A stretch of 30,413 bases of DNA. Origin: Rhodospirillaceae bacterium. Lineage in GTDB: Bacteria > Pseudomonadota > Alphaproteobacteria > UBA8366 > GCA-2717185. The DNA lies in NCBI GenBank assembly GCA_002717185.1, contig PBDC01000072.1:1-30413 (forward strand). Direction: 5' to 3'. The stretch's first letter is position 1; the number at the start of each line of letters is the position of its first letter. The notes below the pieces were generated by a model. The model was not told the origin of the DNA, did not search any database, and saw only the letters and a list, made by a program, of their open reading frames with translations. Shown piece by piece: positions 24,054 through 30,413 of this stretch. A program made the translations under genes and the position numbers.

Positions 24054-24443
24054 GGAATTTCTCTACACTATGCAAAGACAACGCTGGCGCCCGAGGGGGA
24101 ACCATCCACTCATTCTGCGAAAGACAGGGCTGCGGTGCTGCACTCTCTTTGAACAACGGAACCAGGCAGTGATCTTAGACCGCGTGCGCCGATGGGAGAA
24201 GCCCGGCCGGTAACCAGTTCATACATCCACTGGACATTCTCCAACAAAGTATGCGCTGACATTGAAGCGTGAGCGTTTAGTTTAGTCGATGGGGCAGCGC
24301 GCAGACCTATTTTGATCAGCGATGTTTTACAGAACGAAAATGGCATATACGATAAAGACAGCTGGGTGTGCCTGCACCACGACAGCACCTACTCACCGCC
24401 GTACAAATAACTATCTTCTGAGAAAACCCGGACCCCTACCACG
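24054..24443. other. Intergenic region upstream of hyuA
   Basis: It must carry the hyuA promoter (minus strand) and possibly one for the small plus-strand ORF at 24444. No convincing -10/-35 pair stood out. A 92-codon frame (24110-24388, -) has no family resemblance and a cysteine- and serine-rich start unlike local proteins; I do not call it. Confidence 0.35.
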
Positions 24444-24680
24444 ATGACGAAAGCCCCACGCATCAAAGATGTAAAGTCCATTTTCCTAAAACCGAACAGA
24501 GCCGGAGCCGGACGCGGCGCCTGTGCCGCGGCGGGTATAGCGATAGTGGCAGTTCTACATTACGCAGGTTACATACCCGCAGAATCTTCCGTAATGGCTG
24601 GCGTCGCCTTCGCCGCTGCAGGTGCCGCAGGCGGTATCCTGGTATACGGCATCTACGACATCATCCGAAAAATGCTCTAA
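24444..24680 (+). CDS. Small two-helix membrane protein, hypothetical
   Basis: The 78-residue product starts with a basic stretch (KDVKSIFLKPNRAG) and then has two hydrophobic segments, about residues 27-43 and 50-72, the second rich in Ala and Gly. A short basic end (IRKML) follows. This looks like a small inner-membrane protein with two helices. No ribosome site is obvious in front of ATG 24444. The stop lies 1 bp from the end of the convergent DUF4392 gene. I recognise no family. It is the only candidate membrane protein in the window. Confidence 0.45.
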   Translation: MTKAPRIKDVKSIFLKPNRAGAGRGACAAAGIAIVAVLHYAGYIPAESSVMAGVAFAAAGAAGGILVYGIYDIIRKML

Positions 24681-24681
24681 T

Positions 24682-25635
24682 TTAGAATGGCCGCTCCGGC
24701 ACATCCTGCAGCACGCGTTCGACCGAACTCCGCATCAGGTGAACGATTGCTGCATTATCATCCACTGGAACACCGTCGACAGCCGCGACCTGGCGCCCCG
24801 AGCCACCATCAGTCAATCCGAGCCCAATTCCTATATATTCCAATTCCCGCTCCTCTTCGGGCGTGTGGCAGAGCGAAAGGTCTCCCCGTAACAAAGCGAG
24901 TGCCGCCACGACGCCGTAGCAGCCAATATTCGACGAGGTCGCAACAACCAAAACGTCGGTGGGCACGGTACTGTATACCCCTCCACCACAAGGTGTTCTT
25001 TCTTTGTAGTTGTATTCTGGCATTCGCGCACAGAGAGCATCGTAGATCTTGCCAAATCCAATCTCATTACCACCATCGGCAATAGAGAGGGTCGGCTTTC
25101 TTAGCTCAGTCGAACTCCGAAAGATGTGGTCGACATTGCAGCGAAATTCCGCCCGCGAGACCCCCGTCGCACCGTAGTTAATACCGTTCGGATTGCCGCC
25201 CAGCCGCTCAATCGCCACAGCGACATCCACATCCTCCGCGATTACCGCCTGCTGATTGATGTCGTTCATCTCCAGTTCTACGATTGGTACGCTGATTGCG
25301 TAATGCGCGATCAGTGCCTGTAGCGGCGGCGCCGCCATACCATCGGTGTAGATCGATACCGAATGGCCTAAGCGAATGAGCGCGCGTGCCAATACCACCG
25401 CCCCGTAAGGCCCATCATTTTCACCTACCGGCATATGGTTCGGTACCGCAGCTCCCGTCACAATTCCGATATGCTGCGGCCCTTCGTTCAGTATGCGGGC
25501 CGCTGCCAAGACGAGTGGCTCGTCATGCACGGAGCGTGCAAGGTCGTACAACACCGCCTTGACGCCGCGTGGCAGTGCCCGACCCTGCAGTTCCATGCAT
25601 TGCAGACGGTCGATATTTTCGCAGGCGATCAGCAT
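24682..25635 (-). CDS. DUF4392 / D-glutamate cyclase-like protein (copy 2)
   Basis: The 317-residue protein shares the DUF4392 blocks with the copy at 2953-3954: VGENDGPYG (70-78), AIERLGG (141-147), SIADGGNEIGFG (184-195) and SSNIGCYGV (234-242). Elsewhere the two differ widely, so they are old paralogues with probably different substrates. The animal relative makes 5-oxo-D-proline from D-glutamate. ATG 25635 has AGGGGAGGA ahead. It is the last gene of the probable adh operon, 15 bp after the nitrilase-family gene, and lies next to hyuA-hyuB, whose family can hydrolyse 5-oxoproline. Confidence 0.85.
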   Translation of the reverse strand: MLIACENIDRLQCMELQGRALPRGVKAVLYDLARSVHDEPLVLAAARILNEGPQHIGIVTGAAVPNHMPVGENDGPYGAVVLARALIRLGHSVSIYTDGMAAPPLQALIAHYAISVPIVELEMNDINQQAVIAEDVDVAVAIERLGGNPNGINYGATGVSRAEFRCNVDHIFRSSTELRKPTLSIADGGNEIGFGKIYDALCARMPEYNYKERTPCGGGVYSTVPTDVLVVATSSNIGCYGVVAALALLRGDLSLCHTPEEERELEYIGIGLGLTDGGSGRQVAAVDGVPVDDNAAIVHLMRSSVERVLQDVPERPF

Positions 25636-25650
25636 GCGTCGTTCCTCCCC

Positions 25651-26505
25651 TTAGCGGCCTTCCTCGCCGATAATTCCATATAGCGATGGCCGGCGCTGGT
25701 CCATTAACGGATAGCGACCGCGAATTTCGTCTATAAAGTCCAGGTCGATCGTCGCCGTGATGCAGCACTCGGTATCTGGCGCGGTGGCAATGACCACACC
25801 CCACGGATCGACAATCATGCTGCGGCCAACGAAGCCGATACCAGATTTAGGCTCCGTGCCATACTGGCCGGAGGCGACAACGAAGGCCTGATTTTCCGCA
25901 GCACGCGCGCGCAAGAAAAATTCCCAATGGTCAAAACGCGGGCTGAGGAAGGCTGAAGCGCAGACGATGATTTGCGCGCCCTTCAGGCTCAAGACACGAT
26001 AAACCTCAGGAAAGCGCAAGTCCGAACAGACAGACACTCCTATCTTGCCTATACCCGTATCGAAAACAGGCAGTTCGTCACCCGCCTTGACCTTATCGGA
26101 TTCACGAATACCGCTCTTGATATCCACCCGGTCTGGGGCGTCAAACAGATGGGTTTTATGATATTTTCCAACGATGTGACCTAGTGGATCGATCAGCGGC
26201 GAAGAATTATAGAAGGTATCGTTCCCACGCTCATAGATCGAGCCGACCACATACATGCCATACTCTTTTGCCTTCTTAGCCAGCAAGTCGGTACTGGGAC
26301 CAGGGATCGTCTCCGCTGTCTCTCGGTACAACTCGCTTTCGCTGTAAGCTAGACCGGTCCAAACTTCTGGAAGGACGACGAGGTCCGACCCGCGTTCCCC
26401 CGCCTGATCGAGTAGCCGGGATACCTTCTCCTGCGTCGCTGCCAATTCGCCATCCACCGCAGTAATTTGAATGGCGGAAACCACCAACTCGCTGCCGTTC
26501 GCCAT
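25651..26505 (-). CDS. Carbon-nitrogen hydrolase (nitrilase superfamily)
   Basis: The 284-residue protein has the complete Glu-Lys-Cys triad of the nitrilase fold: E47 in VLPEVW, K117 in GKYHKTHLF and C160 in SVCSDLRFPE, plus the supporting Glu195 in HWEFFLRARAAEN. Members are amidases, omega-amidases and N-carbamoyl-amino-acid hydrolases; SVCSDLRFPE fits an amidase or carbamoylase rather than a true nitrilase. ATG 26505 follows AGAGGAATTCC. It sits 15 bp before the DUF4392 gene and 106 bp after the LLM gene. With HyuA/HyuB nearby, hydrolysis of an N-carbamoyl or amide intermediate is plausible but inferred. Confidence 0.9.
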   Translation of the reverse strand: MANGSELVVSAIQITAVDGELAATQEKVSRLLDQAGERGSDLVVLPEVWTGLAYSESELYRETAETIPGPSTDLLAKKAKEYGMYVVGSIYERGNDTFYNSSPLIDPLGHIVGKYHKTHLFDAPDRVDIKSGIRESDKVKAGDELPVFDTGIGKIGVSVCSDLRFPEVYRVLSLKGAQIIVCASAFLSPRFDHWEFFLRARAAENQAFVVASGQYGTEPKSGIGFVGRSMIVDPWGVVIATAPDTECCITATIDLDFIDEIRGRYPLMDQRRPSLYGIIGEEGR

Positions 26506-26611
26506 GGAATTCCTCTTCTCTCAGACCCACAGGTTTAGATCAACGCAGGCGTTTTGGCGACCGGCGCAGTGAAGCTAATTACTCTGCGCGAGGCGCGCGA
26601 ATAGCCAGTTA

Positions 26612-27520
26612 TCAAGCGTAGGCGGCAAACATCTCTTCAAGCGCCTTCATCTGATTGCCCGCCGCGGAGGATGGCACGAGGATCGGCGTACGAATGCCAG
26701 CCTCGCGCCAGGCCGCAACACCGTCCATCACGTCGGACACAGACCCAAAAAGGGTCGTATCGGCAAGCCACTTATCGCTCATCAGCTCCGGGATCCGCTT
26801 AGTTTCACCCGCTTCAACGGCGGCCGCTATGGCATCCATTTCCTCGACGTAACCCGCTTCACGCCAATAGTTCTGGTAGTTTGGCAGTTGGACATAGCTG
26901 GTAAGGGTACGCCGATTGACCGCTTTGGCCGCCTCGATATCTTCGGAAAAGCAGGTTGGAATCATGTTGCCAATGTAAAACGCGTCGTCCGTACGCTTGT
27001 TGTTCGGCAGCGCCGCCAGCGACTCACTCATATGGGAGCGAGCGCCATTAGCGAACACCATGCCATTACCGACCTCCGCCGACAGTGCGATCATTTTTTT
27101 GCGTAAGGTCGCCAGTACAAGTGGTGGCTTCTCACCGATCCGATCCACCGCGTTGTACTCTGCTACGAAGTTTCGCGTGTCCGTCAGTGGCTTGCCCAGG
27201 CTCTTCCCCATTCGTGCCATCGACGGGCCGTGACTGATGCCGATGCCGAAGCTGAACCGTCCTCCGGAAACCTCATGTATAAATGCGGTCGTATGGGCAT
27301 AGTCGAGCACCGGCCGCGTGTAAATCGGTGTCACAGAGGTTCCGAATGGGATCTCTTTGGTAGCGAATGCGATGCCCTGACAGAGCGCCAGCCCGTCGAA
27401 CATGCTGGGACAATAGATCCCTGTAAAACCTCGCCGTTCTATTTCAGCAGCCAACTCCAGGGTCGCTTTACGGCGGCCGGGAACGGCGGCAAGGCTCAGG
27501 GCCGGCATTTGCTCTGACAT
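26612..27520 (-). CDS. LLM-class flavin- or F420-dependent oxidoreductase
   Basis: The 302-residue protein is a bacterial luciferase-like monooxygenase or dehydrogenase. Features are ELAAEIERRGFTGIYCPS, the strand FGTSVTPIYTRP, HEVSGGRFSFGIGISHGP (the cofactor-pocket segment) and a TIM-barrel length typical of the single-domain type. FMN and F420 users cannot be separated from sequence by eye. The frame extends to 27586, but ATG 27520 has GAGAGGAATCCG directly ahead and begins MSEQMPALSL. It lies 10 bp behind the M24 gene in the same operon. It belongs to a different branch from the NtaA/DszA-type gene at 6798. Confidence 0.85.
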   Translation of the reverse strand: MSEQMPALSLAAVPGRRKATLELAAEIERRGFTGIYCPSMFDGLALCQGIAFATKEIPFGTSVTPIYTRPVLDYAHTTAFIHEVSGGRFSFGIGISHGPSMARMGKSLGKPLTDTRNFVAEYNAVDRIGEKPPLVLATLRKKMIALSAEVGNGMVFANGARSHMSESLAALPNNKRTDDAFYIGNMIPTCFSEDIEAAKAVNRRTLTSYVQLPNYQNYWREAGYVEEMDAIAAAVEAGETKRIPELMSDKWLADTTLFGSVSDVMDGVAAWREAGIRTPILVPSSAAGNQMKALEEMFAAYA

Positions 27521-27530
27521 CGGATTCCTC

Positions 27531-28664
27531 TCAGACGACGAAAATATTTTCATTGTCGAAATAGTCGGACCGCAAGACCGGTGCACCGTCCGTCACTTCG
27601 ATAAGATCTTCCATGTGATAGCCAACCTGGCCAACCCAACGCACGCGAGTTTCGACCGTTGTCATCATGCCCGCTTCGTAAGGCGTATTGTCATGCGGGC
27701 TGATCAACGGATGCTCGTGAATGAACAACCCTATACCGTGCCCGTTATGGGCGTAGGGAAACGGGATCTTGTGATAATCATGCAGCCGCGTCGCCTCCGC
27801 AAAAAGCTGTGCACCAGTATTGCCCGGACGCACCATGTCGATAATGCGGTGATGTATATCGCGCAGCCGCCCCCACCAGGATAAATCCTCGTCGGTCGGC
27901 TTACCCATCTTCGCTGTGCGGCCGACATTCGAATAATAGCGCTGATAAAACCCGCCGGTATCGGCCTTTAAGATATCGCCTGGCTTCACAGTATTGCCCG
28001 ACGGATCCATGTGTGGAAAACCGGTATTGGGTCCAGAATTTATGTGGCAGAAAGCAACCTTCTCTGCCCCTGAACGCATTATACCGTCGCATAGTCTGAA
28101 CGCCATTTCGCGTTCGCTGTCGCCTACCTTCGTCGCAGCATAGGTCTCCATCAACGCCTTTTCAGTTCCGCGGAAAGCCTCAGACATGATCTCACGCTCC
28201 CGTGGAGATTTGATCATGCGGGCTCGGGCAAACAACATGTCGCAAGCCTCGAGCGTCAGGTTCGGCAGCATCTTCATCAACGCCTGGTGATAGTGGACGC
28301 CGAGATATTCCATCTCGATCCCGCCCTTGCCGCGATCGAGCCCCAATTCATTCAGAACTTCCGCTAGCAGATCGACCGGTGAGGTAACGAACTCTTTGTA
28401 TGTACGGATGTCTTGGATCCAGCTCTCTTGCCGGACATAGCCCTCCTCAACCTGGCAAAGCACGAAAATCGGGTTTTTTTCCTTCGCCCAAATAATCAGT
28501 GCAAGCCGATCGCGGATATCAACCATGGTCGAGATAAAGGCGTCGCCGGTGTACAGAACATTCTCCGGTGATACCGCAACGACTGCATCAAATTCGCTCG
28601 CGTCGATCAGGTTTTGGAGGCGCGGCAAATTCCCCACCGCCTGCTGCATCGTCTTCATTGACAT
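27531..28664 (-). CDS. M24 family aminopeptidase/creatinase-like protein
   Basis: The 377-residue protein has the two-domain layout of Xaa-Pro peptidases and creatinases. In the pita-bread domain the expected metal ligands are D235 (KADTGG), H309 (NGHGIGLF), E338 (TTVETR) and E352 (HMEDLIEV). The second Asp of the usual pair is Asn246 (YYSNVGRT), so the dinuclear site may hold one metal or none, as in creatinase, which hydrolyses creatine without metal. So a peptidase or an amidinohydrolase-like role are both open. ATG 28664 has GGGGTC ahead. It lies 9 bp after the alcohol dehydrogenase gene. Confidence 0.85.
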   Translation of the reverse strand: MSMKTMQQAVGNLPRLQNLIDASEFDAVVAVSPENVLYTGDAFISTMVDIRDRLALIIWAKEKNPIFVLCQVEEGYVRQESWIQDIRTYKEFVTSPVDLLAEVLNELGLDRGKGGIEMEYLGVHYHQALMKMLPNLTLEACDMLFARARMIKSPREREIMSEAFRGTEKALMETYAATKVGDSEREMAFRLCDGIMRSGAEKVAFCHINSGPNTGFPHMDPSGNTVKPGDILKADTGGFYQRYYSNVGRTAKMGKPTDEDLSWWGRLRDIHHRIIDMVRPGNTGAQLFAEATRLHDYHKIPFPYAHNGHGIGLFIHEHPLISPHDNTPYEAGMMTTVETRVRWVGQVGYHMEDLIEVTDGAPVLRSDYFDNENIFVV

Positions 28665-28673
28665 GACCCCATG

Positions 28674-29807
28674 TTATCCATGCGGTAAGCAGATCTGTCG
28701 GATCGTCTCACCGTTTTGCAACCGATCAAAGCCTTCATTCACCTCGTCCAAGGACACCCGACTGCTGATCAGCTTGTCGACCGGTAGCCGGCCCTGCTTG
28801 TAAAGGCTTATGAAACGCGGGATATCGCGCACAGGCACACAGCTGCCCATGTAGCTTCCCCTGATCGATTTTTCCTCGGAAACAAGATTACTCTGGATGA
28901 AGGAGAACTCCGCTGTCGACGGCGACAGGCCAGCGGTCACCACCGAACCGCCATAGCGGGTGATTCCGTAAGCCGTCTTCATTGCTGGAATGACCCCTGC
29001 GAGGTCGATAGCGTAGTCCACGCCACCGTTAGTGAGGTCACGCACCTGCTCGACATGGTCCGTATCCGAGGCGTTAACTGTGTGCGTCGCGCCTAGTTGC
29101 CGCGCCAGACCCAACTTGTCGTCGGCGATATCTATCGCGATGATCGTCTCCGCCCCAGCCAGCTTGGCACCGAGGATCCCATTCAGGCCAACACCACCAA
29201 GCCCTATTACCGCGACGGAATCGCCCGGTAGGATGCGCGCAGTGTTGATTACAGCGCCGACACCAGTCATGACAGCACAACCGAAAAGCGCCGCCTCATC
29301 GAGCGGCAGGTCTTTATCGATCACGACAACAGAGCCGCGGTCGGCGACCGCGTATTCGGCAAAGCAAGACACGCCAGTGTGATGCGCGATGCGATTGCCG
29401 TCGGCATCGGTGATGCGCCGCCCGCCCCCCATTAAGTCGCCCGCTGCCTTGGCTTTTGCGCCGACCTCGCAAACCTGGGGCCGTCCTTCCATACACCTGC
29501 GGCAGCGCCCGCAGCTTGGGCTGAACTGGAAGACCATGTGGTCGCCCACCTGAATGTCCGTAACGGCATCGCCAACTTCGACGATCTCGCCCGAGCCCTC
29601 ATGCCCGATAACCAGCGGCTCTGGTCGAGGCCGTGCACCATTCATCACCGACAAATCGGAATGGCAGAGCCCGGCGCCAGCTATCTTGACCATCACCTCA
29701 TTTGGTCCAGGCGGATCAAGATTAACTTCTTCGATGCTTAGAGGCTTGCTTTCAGAGAATGGCAGGGGCGCATCGAAACGGCGCAAGACGGCGGCCTTCA
29801 TTTTCAT
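28674..29807 (-). CDS. Zinc-dependent alcohol dehydrogenase (class III-like)
   Basis: The 377-residue MDR protein oxidises an alcohol with NAD. Catalytic zinc ligands are C48 (GLCHSD), H69 (GHE) and the Cys of LFGCAVMTGVGAV; structural zinc ligands are C99, C102, C105 and C113 (SCGRCRRCMEGRPQVC). The NAD fold shows VIGLGGVGLNG. The pattern matches the AdhC/class III branch, including formaldehyde dehydrogenases, though substrate is not fixed. ATG 29807 has AGGAG at a good distance. It is the first gene of the minus-strand operon that ends with DUF4392 copy 2; its promoter lies in the divergent gap with iterated motifs. Confidence 0.92.
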   Translation of the reverse strand: MKMKAAVLRRFDAPLPFSESKPLSIEEVNLDPPGPNEVMVKIAGAGLCHSDLSVMNGARPRPEPLVIGHEGSGEIVEVGDAVTDIQVGDHMVFQFSPSCGRCRRCMEGRPQVCEVGAKAKAAGDLMGGGRRITDADGNRIAHHTGVSCFAEYAVADRGSVVVIDKDLPLDEAALFGCAVMTGVGAVINTARILPGDSVAVIGLGGVGLNGILGAKLAGAETIIAIDIADDKLGLARQLGATHTVNASDTDHVEQVRDLTNGGVDYAIDLAGVIPAMKTAYGITRYGGSVVTAGLSPSTAEFSFIQSNLVSEEKSIRGSYMGSCVPVRDIPRFISLYKQGRLPVDKLISSRVSLDEVNEGFDRLQNGETIRQICLPHG

Positions 29808-29862
29808 CAGTATCGCTCCTTGATAGTGCGGCGATGCACGCCGCTTGCGTTAGCCGCAACTA

Positions 29863-29920
29863 TAACGCCCAATAACGACCAAGCGAAACTAACGCCCCAT
29901 AACGGCCAAGCAAAACGCCC
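29863..29920 (+). repeat. Iterated AACGNCC motif in a divergent promoter region
   Basis: Two 27-bp tandem units (29863-29889 and 29890-29916) agree at 24 of 27 positions. Inside them, AACGCCC, AACGACC, AACGCCC, AACGGCC and a fifth AACGCCC start at 29864, 29874, 29891, 29901 and 29914. Copies within each unit are 10 bp apart, one helical turn, so a protein could bind them on one face. They lie between the divergent adh and FAD oxidoreductase genes, an operator-like position. Confidence 0.6.
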
Positions 29921-29970
29921 ATAGACACGATTTTTCACTTTTTATCTGTAATCTGTGTTACCTGCGCTCT

Positions 29971-30413
29971 ATGAGCCAAGAGAGCGCCAACATCGTGATT
30001 TGCGGTGCCGGGGTCGCCGGTATCGCCGTTGCCTTTCATCTGGCCGTTCGCAACGGCCTCACGGATGTTATCCTTGTTGACGAGCGCCCCCCGCTAACAC
30101 TCACCAGTGACAAATCGACCGAGTGCTACCGCAATTGGTGGCCTGGTCCGGGCGATGCGATGACCGCCTTTGCAAACCATAGCATCGACCTCTTGGAACG
30201 ATTAGCGCACGAAACCGACAATGCCTTCTTAATGAATCGGCGCGGCTATTTGTTTGCAACCGAAGTGAACGGCGCGGCATTAGTCGAGGCCGCCCGGGAA
30301 ACAACATCGCTCGGTGCCGGAGAGCTACGCTACCACAGCGGCAGTGCCACCGACTACGTACCAGCTCGGCCGCAGGGTTTTGAGGGATCACCGGATGGCG
30401 TCGATCTATTCGA
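29971..30413 (+). CDS. FAD-dependent oxidoreductase (D-amino-acid oxidase type), partial
   Basis: The first 147 residues are visible; the gene runs off the right edge with no stop. IVICGAGVAGIAVAFHLAV contains the FAD motif G12-A-G14-V-A-G17, followed by the acidic strand end ILVDERPPL. Then STECYRNWWPGPGDAM resembles a subgroup of glycine/D-amino-acid oxidase-like (DAO) flavoproteins. These oxidise amines or amino acids at the alpha carbon. ATG 29971 has no strong ribosome site close by (CTGCGCTCT precedes it). It is divergent from the adh operon and may share its control through the iterated motif. Substrate unknown. Confidence 0.8.
   Translation, partial: MSQESANIVICGAGVAGIAVAFHLAVRNGLTDVILVDERPPLTLTSDKSTECYRNWWPGPGDAMTAFANHSIDLLERLAHETDNAFLMNRRGYLFATEVNGAALVEAARETTSLGAGELRYHSGSATDYVPARPQGFEGSPDGVDLF

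Noticed and set aside
24110..24388. 92-codon frame upstream of hyuA
   Set aside because: Cysteine-rich start, no homology, no ribosome site.

Overview
The window reads as a bacterial chromosome segment with moderately high GC, Gram-negative style Shine-Dalgarno sites (GAGG/AGGAG types) and ATG, GTG and TTG starts. The gene mix (CaiB/BaiF CoA-transferase, LLM flavin monooxygenases, HyuA/HyuB, GMC and PhzS-like flavoenzymes, TfdA-like and PhyH-like oxygenases) is typical of soil, marine or sponge-associated heterotrophs such as Rhodospirillales-like Alphaproteobacteria or Entotheonella-like lineages. This placement is an inference from gene content only. No rRNA, tRNA, CRISPR array or recognisable insertion sequence was found.

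Layout. Positions 1-330 hold two tiny ORFs with hairpins and a terminator-like stem, followed by a quiet AT-rich gap. 750-1712 (-) is an HMG-CoA-lyase-like enzyme. 4288-2073 (-) is a short operon: a broken HdrC-type iron-sulfur gene, a D-glutamate-cyclase-like (DUF4392) gene and an alpha/beta hydrolase. 4668-8919 (+) is an operon of a biotin-dependent carboxyltransferase, a DUF1330 protein, an NtaA/DszA-type flavin monooxygenase interrupted by an amber codon, and a sulfotransferase. 9128-10537 (+) encodes a PhyH-type dioxygenase with an unusual Nudix-like tail. 11750-10545 (-) is a CaiB/BaiF CoA-transferase and 13709-12075 (-) a GMC oxidoreductase. 15883-13829 (-) is a coupled cyclase-family hydrolase and FAD monooxygenase pair. 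16226-19519 (+) runs alpha/beta hydrolase, GST, enoyl-CoA hydratase, TfdA-like dioxygenase. 24053-19526 (-) is a tightly overlapped hyuA-hyuB-enoyl-CoA hydratase operon. 24444-24680 (+) is a putative small membrane protein. 29807-24682 (-) is a probable operon of zinc alcohol dehydrogenase, M24 peptidase/creatinase-like protein, LLM oxidoreductase, nitrilase-family amidohydrolase and a second DUF4392 protein. From 29971 (+) a D-amino-acid-oxidase-type flavoenzyme runs off the right edge; the divergent gap in front of it holds an iterated 7-bp motif.

How it may work together. Almost every gene is a soluble catabolic enzyme, and I see no transporter or transcription regulator. The right half combines enzymes that open cyclic amides (HyuA/HyuB), hydrolyse C-N bonds (nitrilase fold), act on or near D-glutamate (two DUF4392 paralogues) and oxidise amino acids (DAO-type). 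This suggests degradation of a lactam, hydantoin or D-amino-acid-containing compound, with acyl-CoA enzymes (lyase, carboxyltransferase, CoA-transferase, hydratases) finishing the carbon skeleton. The substrate cannot be read from the sequence. At least two genes are damaged by in-frame TAG codons, so part of the locus may be decaying.
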